Source: Virgibacillus sp. NKC19-3 (GTDB lineage Bacteria; Bacillota; Bacilli; Bacillales; Amphibacillaceae). Taken from it: DNA of 64,000 nucleotides. The translations under genes and the position numbers were made by a program. The stretch covers positions 806,001 to 870,000 of the forward strand of contig NZ_JAGYHC010000001.1 of the NCBI RefSeq assembly GCF_019837165.1. The letters run 5' to 3'. Below, piece by piece: positions 36,302 to 45,327 of this stretch (its first letter is position 1; each line of letters opens with the position of its first letter). Under the pieces are notes generated by a model. It made no database searches. It saw nothing but the letters and a program-made list of their open reading frames with translations, and was not told the DNA's origin.

Positions 36302-36970
36302 ATGATTACAAGCGAACAACTTGCTCAGTGCAAAGCTGCATTATTGGAGAGACAAACGGAATTAATTGACCATGTGCAGGACCACTTCGGAAAAAAGCTT
36401 GAAATGACACAAGAGTCGGTAGGTGAATTGTCCAATTATGATAACCATCCGGGTGATATGGGAACAGAGATGTTCGAAAGAGGAAAGGATCTCGCGCTCA
36501 ATGAACATGCAGAAACAGAATTAGAGGAAATCAATAAGTCCCTGCACGCGATTGCAGAGGGAACATATGGTATTTGCAGTAAATGTGGAGAAGATATCCC
36601 ATTTGAACGGTTGGAAGCTCTCCCAACTGCAGATCGATGTATCACTCATGCGAATGATGCGAGTTTTGAACATAGCCGACCAGTAGAAGAAGAAGTATAT
36701 AGTCCTAATATAAATCCGGATGAAGTAACAGATGAAGATCAGGTAGGTTATGATGCTGAAGATGCTTGGCAAGAGGTGAGTCGTTACGGTACATCTGAAA
36801 CACCATCTGACTTCTATGGGGATAAAGATAATTATGATGAAATGTATCCAAATAGCGACGAAAATGTAGGAATAACGGAGGGTATAGAAGGATACGCAGC
36901 AGCAGATATAGATGGCAATTACGAAGGTGTCATTTGGACGCATCATAATTATGAGGATGAAGATGAATAA
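36302..36970 (+). CDS. yteA: YteA-family DksA/TraR-type zinc finger protein
   Basis: A 222-residue protein with an N-terminal coiled-coil (residues 1-85, with NYDNHPGDMGTEMFERGKD) and a zinc finger at about 96-120, ICSKCGEDIPFERLEALPTADRC, in which the fourth ligand appears as Cys/His (CITHA). The C-terminal 90 residues are very acidic. The architecture is that of B. subtilis YteA, a DksA-like protein of uncertain, possibly sporulation-related, role. GGAGGCTGATC precedes the ATG. It is a single gene. Confidence 0.88.
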   Translation: MITSEQLAQCKAALLERQTELIDHVQDHFGKKLEMTQESVGELSNYDNHPGDMGTEMFERGKDLALNEHAETELEEINKSLHAIAEGTYGICSKCGEDIPFERLEALPTADRCITHANDASFEHSRPVEEEVYSPNINPDEVTDEDQVGYDAEDAWQEVSRYGTSETPSDFYGDKDNYDEMYPNSDENVGITEGIEGYAAADIDGNYEGVIWTHHNYEDEDE

Positions 36971-37050
36971 AGAATATCGTTTTCATTTTGCCCGTGATTT
37001 CTGTTTTGGGTAATTTATCCAAAAAGTCACTCCCCATGAAGCCTGTTCAG

Positions 37051-38283
37051 CTACTTATCCCGTTTTCTTTCTGAACTTCGCCAGAAGGAAACCCATAAAA
37101 TCATGATTCCCAACAATAATAACAAACTTGCCACAAACAACCCTTCTATATAAAATGGCACAGCGGTCATATGCAACCATTCGGTTAGACCCTGGCCAAA
37201 CAATAGGAGCGCATTTAACAGGAAGCCGGTAAAGAAAATAATTCCACCATACACGGTCTGCTTATTCGTTGCTAAAAGATCCTTCATTAAGTATAGAGTA
37301 AGGATAAATAAGCTGATAAAGCCAAGTAATGTTAAATGTAAATAACCAATGATAATGTTTCTTGAATCATAAATAAGTGGGACTAGAGATGGGATCAATA
37401 ATCCTAACTCCATGGTACCTTTTAGGAATAATAAGAAAAACGTAACGGTCAGTGTTCCCATTGTGAAACCGGAATATGTAGTTTCAAGATCCTTTTTCGA
37501 CTTGAAATAAGCGCTAATGACGCAAATAACGCCGATCCATTGACCAATCCCGCCGACCCCGGCAATAACCTCTGCGCCCAATCCTAATTCTTCTGCCCAT
37601 AAAATAGATAGAAAATATCCTGGAAATAGTGCAATGAAATAAACCCAAAAGCCAATTTTAAGTGTAGATTCGGGTAATATAATATTTTTAGTACGAACGA
37701 CGATGATGAATAAACCAATTAAAAATAAAAACAACCAGCCGTTATATTGAAAATGGAGATAAAAATAAATCGCCATATCATATAAAGGGCTTCCTTTCAT
37801 CCCGGATGCCGAAATATAGGCAATTCCATAAGGCCCAAAGGAGGAGATGATCAATGAAATTAATCCTCCTTTTATAAACAAACCAGCTACTCTGGGTATT
37901 CGCAGTTGGGACTTCACCTGACGATAAATGAAGGAGGCGGCCCAGTATTCCACAAAAATATGCATGGTGGATAAAACAATGGAAAAGCTAGCATAACCTT
38001 GATAGAGAAATGCGACAAACATGAGAATTGTAACGATAAACAAGGTGATGGCAATCGTGATCGCTTCTTTTTGATGTTTGAATGTTTCCCAGTAGTGAAC
38101 TAGGAAGACCATGAAAACGCCTAAAAAAGCCCATCCCAGTATGGCTAAATGGGAATGCCCGTGGAGGATATTGGAATAGGGGATTGTAAAATCAGGATAA
38201 AAGGGGAATACTCTCATCCATACACCGGATAAAGCAGTTATGGTTAAAAATATAAAGGTAAAATGGACGATATATCTTGGCAT
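37051..38283 (-). CDS. Polytopic membrane protein with oxidase-like histidines
   Basis: A 410-residue protein with about twelve membrane helices. Helix 2 carries HGHSHLAILGW, and several later helices carry single His residues (STMHIFVEYW, GYLHLTLLG, WLHMTA). This layout recalls NnrS proteins or the heme-copper oxidase subunit I fold, and similar Bacillaceae proteins are annotated that way, but no complete metal-binding set can be proven here. A heme- or copper-binding role in respiration or nitrosative stress is inference. A GTGAG ribosome site precedes the ATG. It stands alone. Confidence 0.6.
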   Translation of the reverse strand: MPRYIVHFTFIFLTITALSGVWMRVFPFYPDFTIPYSNILHGHSHLAILGWAFLGVFMVFLVHYWETFKHQKEAITIAITLFIVTILMFVAFLYQGYASFSIVLSTMHIFVEYWAASFIYRQVKSQLRIPRVAGLFIKGGLISLIISSFGPYGIAYISASGMKGSPLYDMAIYFYLHFQYNGWLFLFLIGLFIIVVRTKNIILPESTLKIGFWVYFIALFPGYFLSILWAEELGLGAEVIAGVGGIGQWIGVICVISAYFKSKKDLETTYSGFTMGTLTVTFFLLFLKGTMELGLLIPSLVPLIYDSRNIIIGYLHLTLLGFISLFILTLYLMKDLLATNKQTVYGGIIFFTGFLLNALLLFGQGLTEWLHMTAVPFYIEGLFVASLLLLLGIMILWVSFWRSSERKRDK

Positions 38284-38423
38284 GTAGCATCAACTCACTT
38301 CTATAATTGTGTATGTACTGTTTATTATAGAGGTTTTTGTATGCTAATTAGTGCGAAACATCACAAAATATAAGAAAGATATGACAAAAAGGAGACAATA
38401 TTGCAGGACTTATTCGACATAAT

Positions 38424-38454
38424 AAAAAACCTAACCCCAAGTAAGGGTTAGGTT
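38424..38454 (-). terminator. Terminator of htrB
   Basis: On the minus strand AACCTAACCC pairs with GGGGTTAGGTT around a short loop, followed by six T. Confidence 0.85.
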
Positions 38455-38490
38455 CATGGTAATCTAAATTCTGAGGTAGTACCTTTCTCA

Positions 38491-39852
38491 TTACAATTCT
38501 GGTTGTTCTTCATCACCTTGCAGTTCAAGTTCTACTGTATGCTGTTCTCCGTCCCTATAGTATTCTATCTCAATAGTATCGCCAATCGCATTGTCATCAG
38601 AATAGAGATGTTGTCTTAAGTCTAAAATAGATGCTATTTCTTCACCATTGATTTTCGTAATGACGTCATATTGCTGTAAGCCAGCCTGATCTGCGGATGA
38701 ATTTGCTTGCACATCTGCAACGACCATTCCTTCTGCTATATCATCTGGTAAGTTGATTTCACTCCGGTATTCTGGTGGTACTTGCTGTAAACTGGCTATC
38801 GTGATTCCAATAACCGGTCTTTCTATTTCTCCATCTGTTTCAAGTTGCTCCATGATCGGCAAGGCTTCATCAATTGGGATAGCAAATCCGATGCCTTCTA
38901 CAGCTTGCTGTGCAATTTTCATAGAGTTGATGCCGACTACTTCTCCCTCACTAGTAACCAACGCGCCACCACTATTGCCGGGGTTAATAGCTGCATCTGT
39001 TTGAATAACTTCTGTCACCCAATCCGGTTGACCATCCTGCGTGGTATCCACGCCAACAGATCGGTCCAGGCCGCTAACAATTCCTTGTGTAACGGTGTTG
39101 GCAAACTCCTCACCGAGCGGATTTCCAATCGCTGCGACGGTTCCACCAACTTCCAAGTCACTGGATGAACCTAAATTAGCAACAGTATCTACACTCTCAC
39201 CATCAATTTCTAAAACGGCTAAATCTGTTAAAGGGTCTGTACCCAACACTTCTGCAGGAACTTGTTCATCATCATGTATCCGGATTTCAACTTCTTCGGC
39301 ATCTTGTATCACATGGTGATTGGTTACAACATATGCATTGCCGTCCTCTTTCTTATAGATGATGCCTGAACCAGTTCCAGCTTCATTTTCACTTTCTTCC
39401 CAGATATTTTGCTGCTGAAGATTAGTAACCCCGACAACAGCTTTAGATGCTTCCTCCATATTTGAAGCTGTTGATGCGTCATCTGTAGATAATGAATCTA
39501 CAACTTCGGTTGATTGACTTTCGGAGGAGCCTGCGGTTTCCGAAGAAGTTTCGGCTGAATCATTAAGGTCGATGACGCCACTGGTAAATAACACGATAAT
39601 AGCAACAGCCGAAATAAGCCCCCCAACAACTCCTCCAAGCAGAACACTCATACCGGATGTTTTGGTTTTTCTTTCAGGTGCGGGCACGTTAGATTGATTT
39701 CCTTCTGGAGGCTCCTCTTTCGTAACGTTTGTTGCTTCCTCGTTTTCAGTATCAGTTGCTCTCGTTTTGGCATCTACTGATTCTTCGTCCATGTTCGTTT
39801 GTTCTTCCTTATCCTTATCATTAACTGATTTGTTTTCTTCGTTATTATCCAT
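38491..39852 (-). CDS. htrB: HtrA-family membrane-anchored serine protease
   Basis: A 453-residue quality-control protease. Residues 1-68 form a highly acidic cytoplasmic tail, 69-91 a membrane anchor, then a Ser/Thr-rich linker, a trypsin-like domain with His180 (TNHH), Asp210 (PLTDLAV) and Ser294 (GNSGGAL), and one PDZ domain (about 345-440). It degrades or refolds misfolded proteins outside the membrane. GGGGTGAT precedes the ATG. It is divergent from the cssRS-type genes, as htrB is in B. subtilis, and is probably induced by CssR under secretion or heat stress. The choice of htrB over htrA rests on this context. Confidence 0.88.
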   Translation of the reverse strand: MDNNEENKSVNDKDKEEQTNMDEESVDAKTRATDTENEEATNVTKEEPPEGNQSNVPAPERKTKTSGMSVLLGGVVGGLISAVAIIVLFTSGVIDLNDSAETSSETAGSSESQSTEVVDSLSTDDASTASNMEEASKAVVGVTNLQQQNIWEESENEAGTGSGIIYKKEDGNAYVVTNHHVIQDAEEVEIRIHDDEQVPAEVLGTDPLTDLAVLEIDGESVDTVANLGSSSDLEVGGTVAAIGNPLGEEFANTVTQGIVSGLDRSVGVDTTQDGQPDWVTEVIQTDAAINPGNSGGALVTSEGEVVGINSMKIAQQAVEGIGFAIPIDEALPIMEQLETDGEIERPVIGITIASLQQVPPEYRSEINLPDDIAEGMVVADVQANSSADQAGLQQYDVITKINGEEIASILDLRQHLYSDDNAIGDTIEIEYYRDGEQHTVELELQGDEEQPEL

Positions 39853-40131
39853 TATAATATCACCCCAACTTCATTAAGTTTATACTTAGAATACCATCCC
39901 ATTTTGGCGCAGATTCGGGACAAATATGGAAGAAATGTGTAAAATACCAAGGCTTCAGGGATCTTGGCCAATGGTGTCCTTTTTATTCTTACTTTTTAAC
40001 ATATCCTAATAGTAATCCATTCTTACTATTTTTATACCCGCAAATAATGATTATTAAACGAAAGGTTTATGATAAAATAGATGTACAAACTCTTATAGAT
40101 ATACTATTTACAATGGAAAGGTGTTTGCCTA

Positions 40132-40815
40132 ATGAGTGATCATATTGGCGTTGTAGAAGATGACATGAATATACAAAATATCGTTTCCGCTTATTTAAAA
40201 AAAGAAGGTTTTGCAGTTACTATTCTGGATTCTGCAGAAGCGGCTTGGGAAGAGTGGGAAAGGAATCCACCGGACATGTGGATATTAGATATTATGCTAC
40301 CGGGAATGGACGGATATGAATTTTGCAAAAAAATACGAAATGAAAGTGATATACCTATCATCATCATCTCAGCCAAGGATGAAGAGATTGATAAAATCCT
40401 CGGGCTTGAGCTTGGTGGGGACGATTATTTAACGAAGCCTTTCAGCCCGCGGGAATTGATTGCGCGCGTTAAACGGTTGTTTAAACGAGTACGTACGATG
40501 ACAAAAGAGGAAGAAGCCCAACCTGATAAAGTTAAGGTGGACTATCTATTCATTCATAAAAATGATCGGCGTGTGTTTTGGGATGGCGTGGAGCAGGAAG
40601 TGACGACAAAGGAATTTGATATGCTCCTGCTGTTTGCTGAAAATCCGAATCGGGCATTTTCCAGAGAGGAATTACTGGTAAAAGTATGGGGAGATGATTA
40701 CTTTGGAAGTGATCGAGCTGTGGATGATTTAGTCAAACGAATCCGAAAAAAATTCACAACCCTGCAACTGGAGACGGTATGGGGTTATGGGTATCGCCTG
40801 CGAGAAGAGGGTTAA
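40132..40815 (+). CDS. cssR: Response regulator, CssR type
   Basis: A 227-residue OmpR/PhoB-type regulator. The receiver has the acidic pocket EDD at 9-11, phospho-acceptor Asp53 (ILDIMLPG) and a switch Lys in YLTKPFSP. The C-terminal winged helix spans about 130-225 and ends in VWGYGYRLRE. It resembles B. subtilis CssR in length and sequence and is divergent from htrB, the known target of CssR. GAAAGGTG precedes the ATG. The kinase gene starts 3 bp after its stop. The 279-bp htrB-cssR gap should hold the CssR operators; I cannot point to them with confidence. Confidence 0.85.
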   Translation: MSDHIGVVEDDMNIQNIVSAYLKKEGFAVTILDSAEAAWEEWERNPPDMWILDIMLPGMDGYEFCKKIRNESDIPIIIISAKDEEIDKILGLELGGDDYLTKPFSPRELIARVKRLFKRVRTMTKEEEAQPDKVKVDYLFIHKNDRRVFWDGVEQEVTTKEFDMLLLFAENPNRAFSREELLVKVWGDDYFGSDRAVDDLVKRIRKKFTTLQLETVWGYGYRLREEG

Positions 40816-40818
40816 TCC

Positions 40819-42138
40819 ATGAAACTTCAACATCAGCTGAACATTGCTTTTACAACATTGCTCCTTGTTATTATGGGGGTAGCAGGGTATGTCATTTACT
40901 CCCTGATTTTAGACCTGTTGATCCAAGATGAGCAGCGGCAATTAAGGCAGTATGGCGAAATTCTGGTAAATGTTATGAACGAGGAAGATGGAACAAGTCA
41001 ATACGCTGAATTATTACAGGATCAAGATCTGCAGCTGTTCCTATACGATCGTAATCAGGATGCTGTACTGTTTTCAACCATGTCCAATCAAATTGTAAAA
41101 GGTCTATGGGAAAACAATGATTTTGCGGATGATAGTGAAAGTCTTTGGGAATATGGGGATAGTAATTTTGTTACATCGCGCATTTTATTTTACCCTCAAG
41201 GTACAGGAATCGAATTAATTTTATTAACACCGATGAATGATATACAAGCTGTCCAGAGAAATTTTATTGCACGCTTGCTGCTTGTATTTTTGATTGGTGC
41301 GGCAGTAGCTGTTTTGATAAGTACATTCTTAACCAATAAATTAGTAACCCCGCTTTCCCAGTTAAAATGGCAATTAAAGAAGATTGAGAAACGGCAATTT
41401 GATGATATCGAACGCATCAGCGCAACAGGAGAGATTAAGGAAGTTGAACAAAGTGTGTATGAAATGGCTGAAGAATTGAAGCGGTATATGCACACGCAGC
41501 AGACCTTTTTTCAAAATGCGAGCCATGAATTGAAGACACCTTTAATGACAATTCAAGGTTATGCAGAAGGAATCCGGGATCAGATTTTTGATGAAAAAGA
41601 TCAGGAAAAAGGATTGGAAGTAATGGTAACAGAAGTGAATCGGTTAAAAAAAATAATTAATGAAATGATCGTATTAGCGAAATTGGATAGTGAGCCGAGT
41701 GCTTATAAGAGAACCCAAGTTAAGCTGTCGTCAGTGATCAATCAAGTTGAGGAACGGGCGTTACCATTGGTAAATGAAAAGGAAATTGACCTTCGCCATC
41801 ATGTAGAAGCTGATATTACATTAATGGCAGATGAGGAAAAGCTATTAAGAGCCCTGTTGAATTTAACAATCAATGGTATTCGCCATGCGAAATCACAGGT
41901 CATCATTAATGTTTATAATCGAAATCAAATGACCATCATTACTGTGGAAGATGACGGAGACGGCGTACCGGAAGACTTAATTCCACATATTTTTCACCGG
42001 TTTGTAAAAGGTAAGAACGGGGAAACCGGTTTAGGCCTAGCCATTGCACGTGCAATTATTGAGCAGTCCGGTGGCAAAATCGAAGTTACTGACTCAGAAC
42101 TTGGTGGAGCAAAATTTGAAATGACCTTTCCAGAATAA
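40819..42138 (+). CDS. cssS: Sensor histidine kinase, CssS type
   Basis: A 439-residue membrane kinase. Helix 1 (about residues 9-33) and helix 2 (about 152-175) flank an extracytoplasmic sensor of about 120 residues. HAMP, HisKA with His236 (NASHELKTPLMTIQGY) and HATPase_c (N box near LTINGIRHAK, G boxes DDGDGVPEDL and GETGLGLAI) follow. CssS senses misfolded secreted protein and phosphorylates CssR. It forms an operon with cssR; a promoter-like region and typA follow. Confidence 0.87.
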   Translation: MKLQHQLNIAFTTLLLVIMGVAGYVIYSLILDLLIQDEQRQLRQYGEILVNVMNEEDGTSQYAELLQDQDLQLFLYDRNQDAVLFSTMSNQIVKGLWENNDFADDSESLWEYGDSNFVTSRILFYPQGTGIELILLTPMNDIQAVQRNFIARLLLVFLIGAAVAVLISTFLTNKLVTPLSQLKWQLKKIEKRQFDDIERISATGEIKEVEQSVYEMAEELKRYMHTQQTFFQNASHELKTPLMTIQGYAEGIRDQIFDEKDQEKGLEVMVTEVNRLKKIINEMIVLAKLDSEPSAYKRTQVKLSSVINQVEERALPLVNEKEIDLRHHVEADITLMADEEKLLRALLNLTINGIRHAKSQVIINVYNRNQMTIITVEDDGDGVPEDLIPHIFHRFVKGKNGETGLGLAIARAIIEQSGGKIEVTDSELGGAKFEMTFPE

Positions 42139-42211
42139 ATTTTGCAAACCTAACATTTTTATGATATAATTTGCAGGTTGATTATCCTTAATATAGAGGA
42201 GCGTACGTTTT

Positions 42212-44041
42212 ATGCAATTAAGAGAAGATATTCGCAATATCGCCATTATTGCCCACGTTGACCACGGTAAAACAACACTCGTGGATCAAATGTTAAAGTA
42301 TTCCGGAACGTTCCGTGAAAATGAGCAGGTCGATGAGCGTGCCATGGACACCGGTGACATTGAAAAAGAACGTGGTATTACGATTTTGGCGAAAAACACA
42401 GCGATTAATTATAAAGATACCACCATCAATATTTTAGACACGCCTGGGCATGCTGACTTTGGTGGTGAGGTTGAGCGAATTATGAAAATGGTAGACGGTG
42501 TAGCTTTAGTTGTTGATGCTTACGAAGGAACAATGCCACAAACCCGCTTTGTGTTAATGAAAGCATTGGAGCAAAAACTCACACCGATTGTCGTTTTAAA
42601 TAAAATTGATCGGCCGAATGCAAGACCTACAGAGGTAGTGGATGAGGTGCTTGATTTATTCATCGAACTTGGAGCGGACGATGAACAATTGGAATTCCCT
42701 GTCGTTTATGCATCTGCAATTAATGGGACATCAAGTTTGGAAGCCGATAAACAAGAAGAAACCATGGATCCGGTTTTCACAACCATTCTGGATCATATCC
42801 CAGCACCACCGGATACAAAGGATGACCCCTTGCAATTTCAGGTGACATTACTTGATTATAATGATTATGTTGGACGTATTGGCGTAGGACGCGTCGTTCG
42901 TGGCTCGATAAGTGTTGGCCAGCAGGTAACAGTTATGAAAAAGGACGGTAGTGAAAAGTCATTCCGTATCAGTAAATTATTTGGTTTTATTGGGTTAAAA
43001 CGAATTGAAATCGGGGAAGCAAAAGCTGGTGACATTGTTGCAATATCTGGGCTTGCCGATCTGAACGTAGGGGAGACCATTTGTGATCCGGATCAACCGG
43101 AAGCTTTACCGATGGTGCGGATTGATGAACCAACATTGCAAATGACGTTTCTAGTGAACAATAGCCCTTTTGCAGGAAAAGAAGGGAAGTATATAACGTC
43201 CAGACGGATTGAAGAAAGATTACTGAAACAGCTTGAAACGGACGTTAGTCTTCGCGTAGATCCAACAGACTCCCCGGATGCATGGACCGTTTCCGGACGT
43301 GGTGAGCTGCATCTATCGATTTTGATCGAAAACATGCGTCGAGAAGGGTTTGAATTGCAGCTTTCCAAACCACAAGTCATCGTTAAAGAAATTGATGGAC
43401 AGAAATGCGAACCGATGGAACGTGTACAAATAGATGTCCCTGAGGAATATCAAGGTTCGGTTATGGAATCTCTTGGTTACCGGAAAGGCGAAATGCTCGA
43501 CATGATTAATCATGGTAATGGGCAAGTTCGTCTCGAATTCAAAGTGCCTTCACGTGGCCTGCTTGGTTATACAACAGAGTTCATGACACAGACGCATGGG
43601 TACGGAATTATCAACCACACTTTCGATGCCTACGAGCCAATCTTAAAGGGACAAGTCGGTGGCAGAAGAGAAGGTGTCCTTGTCGGTATGGAACATGGCA
43701 AGGCAACGACATATGGCATCATGCAGCTTGAAGACCGAGGTACCATATTCGTTGAACCTGGGACGGAAATTTACGCTGGCATGATTGTTGGTGAACATAA
43801 CCGTGAGAACGATATTACGGTTAACATCACCAAAGAAAAACATCTGACAAACGTCCGTTCCGCAACCAAGGATCAAACGGCCACAATTAGAAAAACGAAG
43901 GAAATGTCACTCGAAGAAGCAATCCAGTATTTAGACGACGATGAATACTGTGAAGTAACACCTGAATCCATTCGTCTACGCAAAAAGGTATTAAATAAAA
44001 ATGAACGGGAAAAAGCAGCTAAGAAATCGAAATTGAGCTAA
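42212..44041 (+). CDS. typA: Ribosome-associated translational GTPase TypA/BipA
   Basis: A 609-residue translation-factor GTPase. G1 AHVDHGKTTL is at about 14-23, the switch region ERGITI, G3 DTPGHADFGGE and G4 NKIDR are all present. Beta-barrel domain II, two EF-G-like domains and the C-terminal TypA-specific domain (GLLGYTTEFMTQTHGYGI) follow. It binds the ribosome and assists assembly and growth under stress or cold. Length and motifs are standard. AGAGGAG precedes the ATG. It has its own terminator. Confidence 0.96.
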   Translation: MQLREDIRNIAIIAHVDHGKTTLVDQMLKYSGTFRENEQVDERAMDTGDIEKERGITILAKNTAINYKDTTINILDTPGHADFGGEVERIMKMVDGVALVVDAYEGTMPQTRFVLMKALEQKLTPIVVLNKIDRPNARPTEVVDEVLDLFIELGADDEQLEFPVVYASAINGTSSLEADKQEETMDPVFTTILDHIPAPPDTKDDPLQFQVTLLDYNDYVGRIGVGRVVRGSISVGQQVTVMKKDGSEKSFRISKLFGFIGLKRIEIGEAKAGDIVAISGLADLNVGETICDPDQPEALPMVRIDEPTLQMTFLVNNSPFAGKEGKYITSRRIEERLLKQLETDVSLRVDPTDSPDAWTVSGRGELHLSILIENMRREGFELQLSKPQVIVKEIDGQKCEPMERVQIDVPEEYQGSVMESLGYRKGEMLDMINHGNGQVRLEFKVPSRGLLGYTTEFMTQTHGYGIINHTFDAYEPILKGQVGGRREGVLVGMEHGKATTYGIMQLEDRGTIFVEPGTEIYAGMIVGEHNRENDITVNITKEKHLTNVRSATKDQTATIRKTKEMSLEEAIQYLDDDEYCEVTPESIRLRKKVLNKNEREKAAKKSKLS

Positions 44042-44053
44042 GCTCATATGATT

Positions 44054-44097
44054 GGTCTGTCCCTACCACGCTAAAGTGGTGGAGGACAGACCCTTTT
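44054..44097 (+). terminator. Terminator of typA
   Basis: GGTCTGTCC (44054-44062) and GGACAGACC (44084-44092) form the outer stem; ACCAC/GTGGT extends it. Four T follow. Confidence 0.85.
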
Positions 44098-44101
44098 ATA
44101 T

Positions 44102-44212
44102 CGGGAGAGCGAGCCGCTGAGTCGGGAGAAGTAGCGAATGAACCGGGAGAACGCAACTTCAAATCGGGAGAAGTAGCGAATGAACCGGGAGAGCGTAACT
44201 TCAATCGGGAGA
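44102..44212. repeat. 21-bp degenerate tandem array C, five units
   Basis: Five units begin with CGGGAG at 44102, 44123, 44144, 44165 and 44186; four are 21 bp and the last 20 bp. Units 2 and 4 are identical (AGTAGCGAATGAAC), and units 3 and 5 form a second type (AACGCAACTTCAAT), giving a 42-bp super-period. It lies between convergent genes. Confidence 0.8.
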
Positions 44213-44284
44213 AAGAATAAATTCCTAACGTGGAGCGGTCCCTGATTCCGCCTCTCCCCCTATGCAAAAAAGAAGCGACTGCAT

Positions 44285-44764
44285 TTAAAGCAACGCTTCT
44301 TTTACTAATTCCTGATATTTCGGATACCATTTATTCCAACGGCCTCGTCTATTTCGAATAGTGGTGCCATCCAGCAATGCTTCAATCACGTCCAGGCAAA
44401 TATGCCATCCGGTTAGATCCATAGGGGTATGGTCTGTAACTTCATTTAAATATTCGTGGAACACCAGGCGACACCCAAAGGTATTTGCCGTTAATTCAAA
44501 GCGCACCGAATTTTGATCCCATGTAAACGCAAATACACGCTCGCGATCTACCTCTAATATGTCCATTGTTTCATGGGTACCATCTTGAAGATCAAAATGT
44601 ATTTCTCCGTCTGCTTGTAAATGTTTAATTTCCAGTTCCGGAAACCACAATTGGAGCTTCTGATTTTCCGTCAAATAAGACCATACTTCATCTACTGGAT
44701 AATTAATCTGCCTGATCCAAACAGCAACCGGTACGTCTTCAGATTTATCAATGGTAGCTATCAT
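44285..44764 (-). CDS. SRPBCC (AHSA1-like) domain protein
   Basis: A 159-residue START/Bet v1-like protein of the AHSA1 group: QINYPVDEVWSYLTENQKLQLWFPELEIK at the N-terminus and a long C-terminal helix. The family binds hydrophobic ligands or assists other proteins; no function can be given. ATG 44764 follows AAGGGGTGATT on the minus strand; a TTG two codons upstream is less likely. It is a single gene convergent with typA across array C. Confidence 0.8.
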   Translation of the reverse strand: MIATIDKSEDVPVAVWIRQINYPVDEVWSYLTENQKLQLWFPELEIKHLQADGEIHFDLQDGTHETMDILEVDRERVFAFTWDQNSVRFELTANTFGCRLVFHEYLNEVTDHTPMDLTGWHICLDVIEALLDGTTIRNRRGRWNKWYPKYQELVKEALL

Positions 44765-44914
44765 CGTCAATCACCCCTTTTTTACGTACGATAGTAAGCA
44801 TAAAATAATTTAGTGCTTATCGCAAGCACAGAATACCGCTTAAATTTTCTCGATCAGGGAATACCAATAATAAAAATGTACTATTAAATAGAAGAAAGAA
44901 AAAGGTGATCCTCC

Positions 44915-45193
44915 ATGTATCGATTTTTTCATCGCGTTCGTTTTTTATTCCAATTTCATAAATCAATTCCGTTCATGAAAGATTTCTTCACGACAAATGA
45001 AGTAAAACTTATCACCAAGATTCTATTTGCGGTTCTTATTATAGGCTATATCGCGCTTCCTTTTGACTTGATTCCGGATTTTATCATGCTTTTTGGAATT
45101 ATGGATGACGCCACAATCGCAATTTTATTGCTGCAGCTAATGGTCAAAATAGCACCACAGTCATTAAAAGAAAAGCATAACCTATACCAATAG
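44915..45193 (+). CDS. DUF1232 (YkvA-like) small membrane protein
   Basis: A 92-residue protein with two membrane helices and the DUF1232 core: ALPFDLIPDF followed by GIMDDATIAILLLQL. The function of the family is unknown. AAAAAGGTGATC precedes the ATG. It shares a bidirectional terminator with the convergent ABC exporter operon. Confidence 0.8.
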   Translation: MYRFFHRVRFLFQFHKSIPFMKDFFTTNEVKLITKILFAVLIIGYIALPFDLIPDFIMLFGIMDDATIAILLLQLMVKIAPQSLKEKHNLYQ

Positions 45194-45251
45194 CCATTCT
45201 CCAGCAGTGGCAGACAACACCCGAAATTTGCCGAGTTTCTTTATAAATAAA

Positions 45252-45294
45252 AAAGGAACAGAGGCCTGTTTAAAACGAGCAACCTCTGTTCTTT
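45252..45294. terminator. Bidirectional terminator
   Basis: AAAGGAACAGAGG (45252-45264) is matched by CCTCTGTTCTTT (45283-45294). A runs on one side and T runs on the other let it serve both the DUF1232 gene and the ABC operon. Confidence 0.8.
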
Positions 45295-45327
45295 CTATTT
45301 ATGCAGCAGGTAATAAGTAAACGATGT

